16,401 nucleotides of DNA, taken from assembly GCA_036266995.1 (NCBI GenBank), contig DATAWX010000249.1, forward strand, positions 1 to 16,401, in the 5' to 3' direction. The notes below the pieces were generated by a model. It had not been told where the DNA came from, ran no database searches, and was given only the letters and a program-made list of their open reading frames with translations. The DNA is from GCA-003244245 sp036266995. Lineage in GTDB: Bacteria; Actinomycetota; Actinomycetes; Mycobacteriales; Pseudonocardiaceae. Below are positions 6,504-12,376 of the stretch, piece by piece; the first letter of the stretch is position 1, and every line of letters begins with the position of its first letter. The translations under genes were made by a program, and so were the position numbers.

Positions 6504-7163
6504 GTGCGTCTTGTGATCGCTCGTTGCCAGGTGGACTACGTGGGCCGGCTGACTGCGCATCTGCCGATGGCGCTGCGGCTGCTGCTGGTCAAAGCGGATG
6601 GATCGGTGAGCGTGCATGCTGACGGCGGCGCCTACAAGCCGTTGAATTGGATGAGTCCGCCCTGCACGGTGGCCGAACAACCAGGCCGCTGGACTGTGAC
6701 CAACCGGGCTGGTGAACAGCTGATCATCGAGATCGATGAGGTGGTGCACGACTCACGTCACGAGCTGGGAGTTGATCCAGGGCTGGTGAAGGACGGTGTC
6801 GAAGCTCACCTGCAGGCCCTGCTGGCCGAGCACACCACGACGCTGGGTCCCGGGTTCACCCTGATCCGCCGTGAGTATCCCACCGCGATCGGGCCGGTCG
6901 ACCTGTTGTGCCGGGACGCGCAAGGCGTGACGGTGGCGGTGGAGGTCAAGCGCCGGGGAGAGATCGACGGAGTGGAACAGCTCACCCGGTACCTGGACCT
7001 GCTCAACCGCGACCCGCAGCTCGCCCCGGTCCGCGGGGTGTTCGCCGCCCAGCAGATCAAGCCGCAGGCGCACACTCTCGCCACTGACCGCGGGATTCGC
7101 TGCGTCACCGTGGACTATGACGAGTTGCGTGGTGTCGAGAGTCTTGAGTTGCGGTTGTTCTGA
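6504..7163 (+). CDS. nucS: Mismatch-specific endonuclease NucS/EndoMS
   Basis: NucS cuts both strands at mismatched DNA and is the core of the non-canonical mismatch repair of actinobacteria, which lack MutS and MutL. The GTG start at 6504 gives 219 residues. The N-terminal DNA-binding/dimer domain begins MRLVIARCQVDYVGRLTAHL and includes YKPLNWMSPP (44-53). The RecB-like nuclease domain follows, with HELGVDPGLVKDGVEAHLQ (86-104), Asp133 in IGPVDLLC, Glu147 and Lys149 in VAVEVKRRGE, and QQIKPQA (183-189). The C-terminus ends LELRLF, matching the clamp-interacting tail of this family. All catalytic residues are present. In M. tuberculosis nucS (Rv1321) also lies a few genes after murA, but with the rRNA operon, ogt, alkA and cyclase genes between; here the intervening genes are different. 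Confidence 0.96.
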   Translation: MRLVIARCQVDYVGRLTAHLPMALRLLLVKADGSVSVHADGGAYKPLNWMSPPCTVAEQPGRWTVTNRAGEQLIIEIDEVVHDSRHELGVDPGLVKDGVEAHLQALLAEHTTTLGPGFTLIRREYPTAIGPVDLLCRDAQGVTVAVEVKRRGEIDGVEQLTRYLDLLNRDPQLAPVRGVFAAQQIKPQAHTLATDRGIRCVTVDYDELRGVESLELRLF

Positions 7164-7166
7164 CCG

Positions 7167-7328
7167 CTAGCAGCGGAGTGGGTTGTGTAGTGGGGTGCGG
7201 GTGGGGTCGATGATGGTGGGTGGGATGAATTCGACGTGGCCGGGGTGGATGAGGATTTTCCAACCGGTGTGATGCACATGCCTGTGGTGCGCTTCGCAGA
7301 GCAGTACGCAGTTGTGCAGCCTTCTCTG
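7167..7328 (-). pseudogene. 3' end of a DUF222/13E12-type HNH endonuclease gene
   Basis: The minus frame ending at TAG 7167 reads LHNCVLLCEAHHRHVHHTGW, then IHPGHVEFIPPTIIDPTR and HNPL. This is the C-terminal end of the HNH domain and tail of the 13E12-repeat (DUF222) proteins abundant in mycobacteria. Only about 50 codons remain. Upstream of the leucine at about 7319 the frame stops resembling the family and passes into thiolase-derived sequence. The N-terminal DUF222 domain and the first half of the HNH site are absent, so no nuclease would be made. It is convergent with nucS, 3 bp past its stop. Confidence 0.75.
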
Positions 7329-7356
7329 GTTGGTACGTACTGGTGCTGGCTGCTGG

Positions 7357-7482
7357 CGGGTGGCCCATCGCGATGGCGCCGCCGTTGACGACCACGGAGC
7401 CGATGTCGAGGTCGCGCATGGAAATGGATGGCGACCGAGGCGAACGCCTCGTTGATCTCGACAGGTCCACCTTGGCAGGCAC
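7357..7482 (-). pseudogene. Frameshifted thiolase (FadA-type) fragment
   Basis: Three frames of the minus strand together give a piece of the thiolase C-terminal domain. VPAKVDL reads in one frame, VEINEAFASVAI in a second, and MRDLDIGSVVVNGGAIAMGHP back in the first frame. VEINEAFA and NGGAIA-GHP are signature thiolase motifs, the latter with the catalytic His. The first break fits loss of one base in CTG-GTC; the second lies between about 7400 and 7420. After GHP the sequence diverges and joins the HNH remnant. The intact gene would be about 400 codons, so about 40 are left. M. tuberculosis has a thiolase gene, fadA4, close to nucS, but in the opposite orientation to this piece, so a shared origin is uncertain. 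Confidence 0.7.
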
Positions 7483-7985
7483 GGAGACGCAGGACACCGC
7501 GCTGTCGCATGATCATGCGGCGGAGAAGTAGGCGACACAGGCTGCGGTGCTCCCCTGTGATCGCCACGAGCCACGAGCCACGACTAGCGGCATGTGCGGA
7601 TGTCGTCCTTATGCGGTGCGAGGGGGATGCGGATCGTGGTCTTCTTCCTCAGTGAAGAGAAGGGACTCGCACATCAGATAAACGTGAATGCCCAGGTCGG
7701 AGACCTGGGCATTCACGGTGGAGGTGCTTGTCGCTTACTCGTACTCGGCGCAAGCCGCTGAGCTGCTGCCTCGCACGATGGTGACACTCACCAATTACAC
7801 TGCTGCGCAGGATGACATCAGATCAGATCGTTTCCGCCCAGGCAGTCCGGTCCACTCATCTTTGATCTGCCACACTTGTTGCAAAGCGAAATTGCTTCCT
7901 TGGAAAGCTGTCTTTCGTTGGCGGGGCGTCAGCGTTGCGCTCTCATTGATCTAGCGGGCGACTGTACCTATTCTGTTTCGCCGAT
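7483..7985. other. Non-coding stretch between the pseudogenes and the desulfurase gene
   Basis: I see no convincing gene here on either strand. It holds three tandem copies of GCCACGA (7563-7583) and the strong hairpin listed at 7683-7717. The short open frames, for example 88 codons from 7688, lack family similarity and a good ribosome site. The end near 7860-7980 is less GC-rich than the genes around it. Confidence 0.5.
7683..7717. terminator. Perfect 16-bp hairpin, possible terminator
   Basis: CGTGAATGCCCAGGTC and its exact reverse complement are separated by a 3-nt GGA loop. On the minus strand the stem is followed by TTTAT, a weak T-tract, so termination of leftward transcription (for example from the desulfurase gene) is the simplest reading. 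On the plus strand no T-run follows. The perfect symmetry and tight loop are unlikely by chance. Confidence 0.55.
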
Positions 7986-9425
7986 TCAGGCTGTGGTGAT
8001 CCGGGAGAGGTCGAACGGCATCGTAGGGCGTGGTCTGGGGTCGGGGTCGGGCCAGCAGTCTTTGCCATCGGCGGAGCTCTGGTAGTGCCAGGCGACACCA
8101 TTGTTGGCAATCGCAGCCACGGCATCGACTAGCCAGGTGATGTCTTCGACGGTGGTGCCTAGGCCGATGCTGAGCCGCACCGCGCCGGGCACTGCGGTGG
8201 GTCGGCCGCTTCGCCGGTTTTCGCCGATATCGCGGGCTCGGGCGTCGTTGATGCCGAGTAGATGGGTCATCAGCGGATGCGCGCAGAAACAGCCGTGACG
8301 TACGCCGATGCCGTACTCGGCGCTGAGGACCGCCGCGAGCTTGGCGTAGGAAACGCCGCGCAGGTTGAACGGCAACACACCGATGCGCGGGTGCTCGATA
8401 GGCCACAGCTGATAGGACTGCGCACCGGGAATGGCGGTCAGACCGGCTCGGGCCACGTCGAGCAGGGCGGACTCCGTGGTGGCGAGCCTGTCCATTCCTG
8501 CCGCCTGCAGAGTGCGGCACGCCACCCCGAGCGCGACCGCGCCGAGCACATTGGGCGAGCCCGCCTCCTGCCGGTCGGGCAGTTCGGCCCACAGCACGTC
8601 ATCCACCCGCACGTAATCGACTGCACCGCCGCCGGCTAAAAACGGTTCACCACAGCGCAGCCAATCAGGCCGTCCGACCAGCGCACCGGCGCCGAACGGG
8701 GCATAGAGCTTGTGTCCCGAGATTGCCACATAGTCGATCTCAGAGCCGGTCACGTCGATCGGATGGTGCGGGGCCAGCTGCGCAGCGTCGAGGAGGACCC
8801 GCGCGCCATGCCGATGCGCGAGCCGAGTGATCTCGGCGTACGGCCAGATCTCGCCGGTGACGTTGGACGCACCGGTCACCGCGACCAGCCGCGCGTCGGC
8901 CCGGATCCAGCGCAGCGCCTGATCGAGCCGCTCGAGCGCCTCCTCCGGGCTGTGCGGTACCGGTAGGAATGTGACGTTGCGCCGGCGCCAAGGCAGCAGG
9001 TTGGCGTGGTGCTCGGAGGCGAAGGCCACTACCGCGGCACCCGTGGGCAGGGCCGAGGCCAGCAGGTTGATCGCGTCAGTGGTGTTGCGAGTGAAAAGCA
9101 CGCAATCGTCCGACCGAGCCTGGACGAAGGAGCGCACGGCGACTCTGGCGCCCTCGTAAGCCTCGGTGGCTAGCTTCGACTTGAACCCGGCCCCCCGGTG
9201 CACGCTGGAATACCAGGGCAACAACGCGTCGACCGCCTGCTTAACCGCCACCAAGCAGGGAGCACTAGCAGCATAGTCGAGATTGACGTAACGCCGAACA
9301 CCCCCACTCACCAGCGGTACCTCGACGTCGGCACCAACCAGCGCCGAGCTGGCAACCTCCTCGCGACGGATCCCGGATAGCACGATCAACGGAGCCTGCT
9401 CAGCCTGACTTGCCCCCATCGACAC
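7986..9425 (-). CDS. Class V aminotransferase, SufS/CsdA-like cysteine desulfurase
   Basis: This PLP enzyme of 479 residues belongs to the family that takes sulfur (or selenium) from cysteine and hands it on as a persulfide. Visible features are NLDYAASAP (48-56), SEHHANLLPW (137-146) with the PLP-stacking His, LLDAAQLAPH (211-220) with the PLP Asp and Gln, and SGHKLYAPFGAGAL (236-249) with Lys239 as the Schiff-base lysine. GVRHGCFCAHPLM (374-386) occupies the SufS catalytic-cysteine loop and has two cysteines instead of one. The GTG start at 9425 has GAGGG about 6 nt upstream; an ATG 6 bases further in is possible. The last 30 residues are proline-rich and not usual for SufS. No suf or isc partner genes are adjacent, so it may be a stand-alone desulfurase or an aminotransferase with another substrate. 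Confidence 0.88.
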   Translation of the reverse strand: MSMGASQAEQAPLIVLSGIRREEVASSALVGADVEVPLVSGGVRRYVNLDYAASAPCLVAVKQAVDALLPWYSSVHRGAGFKSKLATEAYEGARVAVRSFVQARSDDCVLFTRNTTDAINLLASALPTGAAVVAFASEHHANLLPWRRRNVTFLPVPHSPEEALERLDQALRWIRADARLVAVTGASNVTGEIWPYAEITRLAHRHGARVLLDAAQLAPHHPIDVTGSEIDYVAISGHKLYAPFGAGALVGRPDWLRCGEPFLAGGGAVDYVRVDDVLWAELPDRQEAGSPNVLGAVALGVACRTLQAAGMDRLATTESALLDVARAGLTAIPGAQSYQLWPIEHPRIGVLPFNLRGVSYAKLAAVLSAEYGIGVRHGCFCAHPLMTHLLGINDARARDIGENRRSGRPTAVPGAVRLSIGLGTTVEDITWLVDAVAAIANNGVAWHYQSSADGKDCWPDPDPRPRPTMPFDLSRITTA

Positions 9426-9800
9426 TCAGCTGCCCTCGCCATAGACGTACACCTCCCCGAACGCTGACGTCAGATCAGAACGTGAAGGACGTTCCGTGTC
9501 GCCAGGCCCACCGCGGGCGTCTCAACTCTGGATGAGCTTTGAGCACCTCCTACGTACAAAAGAGAACACAAGGCGGCGCGCTGATACCCCGCACACCCAA
9601 GTGATTGGCTGCTCAAACACTCCCTCCTTGGAAAGCCTCCCACCGCCCGGGCCCTGCATGGATGACTACGCAGGCCACCGCAGGCTCACCACGAGGTTGA
9701 AGGCCCGCTCATCGGCATGACCGTGCATCTGACGCACAGTCAGTGGCAAAGTAGTGCGTCCGTGTGACCCGGTGTCCCCATGGACCGGCAGGATGGCCGG
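9426..9800. other. Intergenic region between the desulfurase and DUF6933 genes
   Basis: This divergent 375-bp gap has no recognisable gene. Near the desulfurase start it holds two palindromes, listed separately. The part from 9530 to 9720 shows nothing I recognise. AGGA at 9790-9793 is the likely ribosome site for the next gene. Confidence 0.5.
9464..9494. promoter_or_regulatory. Two adjacent palindromes upstream of the desulfurase gene
   Basis: CTGACGTCAG (9464-9473) is a perfect 10-bp palindrome. GAACGT-GAAGG-ACGTTC (9478-9494) is a 6-bp inverted repeat with a 5-nt centre. They lie 39-69 bp before the GTG at 9425, where an operator could act. The half-sites GAAC/GTTC are 9 bp apart, not 4 as in a mycobacterial LexA box. 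Confidence 0.35.
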
Positions 9801-10325
9801 GTGGTCATCGTTCGCGCGACGAAAAAGCTACTCGACCGCATCGGCGCACCAACCCTCCGAGACGGCGAGCAGTCCACCACCGTGCTGGGACAGTGGTACG
9901 CCACCGCACTGCCCTGGCGGCCGCAGGTCGCGCTCCTGGTCAACGAGCCCACACTGCTGCCTGTGCTGATGCCTTTGGCACCGGCCGCCACCCTGCCGGC
10001 CAGGGCCGCCCGGCATATCGCTGCGATCCTGGCCACCCACGCCTCGCCAGAGGCCGTCATCGAGGAGGAGTTGCGCCACATGCGCGACTATCGCGTCGCA
10101 ACCACCGCCAACCGCAGCGTCGTCGGGATCATGACCGAGTTTAGCCACCTCGCCGAGGTCCACCGTGACCGTGACCCCTGCCCGGATCTGACTGGCCTTG
10201 CTCAACGATTGGCCACCACTCCCTGCAGCCCGCTGTACGGCAGGAACGTCAGTCCCGACCGCGAACTGGCCGCATTCCTGCACACCGCCACGTCCACCCG
10301 CAGGTCCTCCTGCCCCCAACACTGA
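9801..10325 (+). CDS. DUF6933-type protein of unknown function
   Basis: I recognise the family but not a function. The protein has 174 residues from GTG 9801, with AGGA 7 nt upstream; an ATG at 9780 would add seven residues and has no ribosome site. Family-like segments are the N-terminal MVIVRATKKLLDRIGAPT, TVLGQWYATALPWRPQVALL (27-46), NEPTLLPVLMPLAPAATLP (49-67), NRSVVGIMTEFSHLAE (104-119) and PCSPLYGRNVSPDRELAA (141-158). There is no signal peptide or membrane helix, so it should be cytosolic. In the family the first 160 residues are the conserved part; the serine- and arginine-rich last 12 residues here look like a variable tail. It is convergent with the GH3 gene, 113 bp away, and divergent from the desulfurase gene. 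The context gives no role. Confidence 0.82.
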   Translation: MVIVRATKKLLDRIGAPTLRDGEQSTTVLGQWYATALPWRPQVALLVNEPTLLPVLMPLAPAATLPARAARHIAAILATHASPEAVIEEELRHMRDYRVATTANRSVVGIMTEFSHLAEVHRDRDPCPDLTGLAQRLATTPCSPLYGRNVSPDRELAAFLHTATSTRRSSCPQH

Positions 10326-10438
10326 ACGGCGATGAGGTGATCCATAGCGCTCAGGCAAATCAGGCCACCTAGCAGCGGCATGTGAGTGCGTTCGGCACAG
10401 GTGAGGATGCCCGCGCTGACCGTCTCAGCAACACGCAA

Positions 10439-11626
10439 TCAGTGGGAAGCGCATCGCAGGAGACCGAGATGGGTTTTGGCTTCCAGGATGCGTCGTTGGG
10501 CGTCGGTGATGCGGACGGCGAATCCGGGGTCGGTGGTCGCGGCGGACAGCACTTCGTCGATCATCGGGCCTAGGGTGGCCGGGTCGGCGGTCACCACGAT
10601 GTCTCCCCCGGCGGCGAGGAACCGCGCCGCGCGTTGGCCGGGTGCCAGGGCGGCGACCTGGGCGGCCCGGCCCAGGTCGTCGGACACGATCAGTCCGCGG
10701 TAACCGATTTTCTCCTGGAGCAAGGTGGTGATGATTGCCGCAGAGAAGGTGGCCGCATGGTCTGGGTCGATTTTGGTGTAGACCGCGGAGGACACCATCA
10801 GCCAGGGGGTTTCTGCGTTCGACGCACGGGTGAAGGGCAGCAGCGCGGGGTCGGTCGCGGTGGTGTGCTGGTCTATCGCACCGGCTGAGAAGTCGGTGTT
10901 GTCCCGCACCCCGCCGAGCCCGGGGAAGTGTTTGACGGTGCTGACCACGCCAGCGTTACGCATGCCCCGGGTGAAGGCCAAGACGTGGTCGGACACCACC
11001 TGGGGGTCGGTGCCAAACGCCCGGTGGTAGCGGCCGATCGCCGCGTTGGCGCTGCCCAGCGCGGGCGAGAGCACGTCGGCCACGGGGGCGAGGTTGACAT
11101 TGACGCCGGCGGCCCGTAGTTCGCGGCCCCAGCCGCTGGCGGCGGCCTGCAACACCTCGGGATCCCAGCTACCTTGAACCCTGGCCGTTGGAATCGGGGA
11201 GAAGCCAGGCCCGGACAGAACCTGAACCTGACCGCCCTCTTGGTCGGTGGCCACGAACATCCCGACTCCGCCGCTGGCGCTGGCCCCGAATCGTTGCATG
11301 GTGGCCGTGGCCGCAGCCGTGGCGGCCACTCCCGCGGTGCTGCGGCCGGTCAAAAACACCCCACCGGGAGCCAACCGCTCGATCGTCGAGGCGAGCCGAT
11401 CAGCTCCGCCCGCCGGTACCCCCAGCAAAAACAACTGGCCCACTCGGGCCCGAGGGGTCATCGCCTCCCAGGTCGCCTGCGCGCACGACACCGGCGTTGG
11501 AGAAGGTGGCTGCGGCGCGGACGCTGGTGCGGGTCCCGGTCGTGCGGGATCCGGTGGGATGGCGGCGCAGGCGATCGCGACCGCGCAGGCCGCCACCGCG
11601 CCGCCGATCCGAAGCTGTCGAAGCAC
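10439..11626 (-). CDS. Secreted/lipoprotein glycoside hydrolase family 3 (NagZ/LpqI-like) with changed active-site dyad
   Basis: This 395-residue GH3 protein resembles N-acetyl-beta-hexosaminidases that trim cell-wall GlcNAc. The N-terminus is a short export signal (MLRQLRIGGAVAACAVAIAC) with Cys20 after AIA, a weak lipobox, then a proline-rich linker (23-46). The barrel shows FVATDQEGG (124-132), LAPVADV (179-185), VKHFPGLGG (231-239) and IVSDDLG (313-319) with Asp316 as the likely nucleophile. NagZ proteins have KHFPGHG followed by DSH, whose Asp-His pair is the acid/base. Here these read KHFPGLG and NTD (243-245), so the His is lost. Streptomyces GH3 relatives share this pattern, so it is a subfamily trait rather than decay. 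Hydrolysis by another mechanism, or a binding role, is possible. The GTG start at 11626 has no clear ribosome site but lies just after TAGCGG. Confidence 0.87.
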   Translation of the reverse strand: MLRQLRIGGAVAACAVAIACAAIPPDPARPGPAPASAPQPPSPTPVSCAQATWEAMTPRARVGQLFLLGVPAGGADRLASTIERLAPGGVFLTGRSTAGVAATAAATATMQRFGASASGGVGMFVATDQEGGQVQVLSGPGFSPIPTARVQGSWDPEVLQAAASGWGRELRAAGVNVNLAPVADVLSPALGSANAAIGRYHRAFGTDPQVVSDHVLAFTRGMRNAGVVSTVKHFPGLGGVRDNTDFSAGAIDQHTTATDPALLPFTRASNAETPWLMVSSAVYTKIDPDHAATFSAAIITTLLQEKIGYRGLIVSDDLGRAAQVAALAPGQRAARFLAAGGDIVVTADPATLGPMIDEVLSAATTDPGFAVRITDAQRRILEAKTHLGLLRCASH

Positions 11627-12376
11627 CCCGCTAGCTCATCACGACCCACCGGATGTGGATTCGGGGGCCTATGCGTAGGCGAACGCAAACAAGATCGTCC
11701 GCTGTGCTTGCTCGATGAGACGACCCGGGCACGTCCGGTCCGGGCCGGGCCCGCCTGCCGCTCCGCTCTCGGCGGCCCGGCCCCTTCATCCTGCGCAGCA
11801 GGCTTCTACTGTGTCGGGTTATTCATTGCCATTGGCGCCATATACGCGCTGTCAGAGGTCTCGCCGCGTGGTCTGGGCAGGTCACGGGGTTCTGCTGTTA
11901 ACCGTGGTTGACCGGTATTAATGGCACGCTAATCCGAACTTGCTGTGACTCTCCGTAGTATTGCGTACTTGAACTGGGGAAACTCTGTCGCGGCGGCTAT
12001 TTTGGTGTACACGAGACCCGGTCCACCTCGTGATCGAGTTGAGCTACGATAGGAACCGTTTCCGCTGGCCAGGGCGATGTGGTCACGAAGAGATTCCTAT
12101 CCGTGGCGTATGACCAGGTCAGCGGGGCGTCAGCATGGGAAGGCCCCGTAAGTTCGGGCTAATGGCGTTGGGGGTGTTGAGCTGTCGCACTGCGGGAACG
12201 GTTGGGACGGGATACCCGCGCTCCCTTGGTGATCCAGCACCATTTGGGTCAGGTGCTGGGAGCCATCCCGGAGTAGGTCCCCCGGAGGCACGGTTGATCC
12301 AGATGGGACTCGGAACGGGGTGTTGGTCTGGGATCGTTGTGATGGGAGGGCGGGCTAGGCCGTGCTGGAGAATCCC
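11627..12376. other. 750-bp intergenic region without a recognisable gene
   Basis: This is the largest gene-free stretch in the window. It lies upstream of the GH3 gene and downstream of the GGDEF/EAL gene. An AT-richer part covers about 11810-12100 and contains several possible -10 hexamers (for example TACGAT at 12045-12050). GATAGGAA (12048-12055) and TTCCTATC (12094-12101) form an 8-bp inverted repeat with a 38-nt spacer. The longest open frame (117 codons from 12135) has no family similarity and overlaps the end of the next gene. A small RNA or a lost gene is possible but not shown. Confidence 0.5.

Noticed and set aside
7717..7790. tRNA or tmRNA tail suggested by GGTGGAGGTGC
   Set aside because: The T-arm sequence expected after it (GGGAATCGAACCC type) is absent and no cloverleaf could be drawn.
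9478..9494. LexA (SOS) box
   Set aside because: The GAAC and GTTC half-sites are 9 bp apart, whereas the mycobacterial SOS box has a 4-bp spacer.
12048..12101. c-di-GMP or c-di-AMP riboswitch in the 750-bp gap
   Set aside because: I could not match the conserved cores of either class; only an 8-bp inverted repeat is present.
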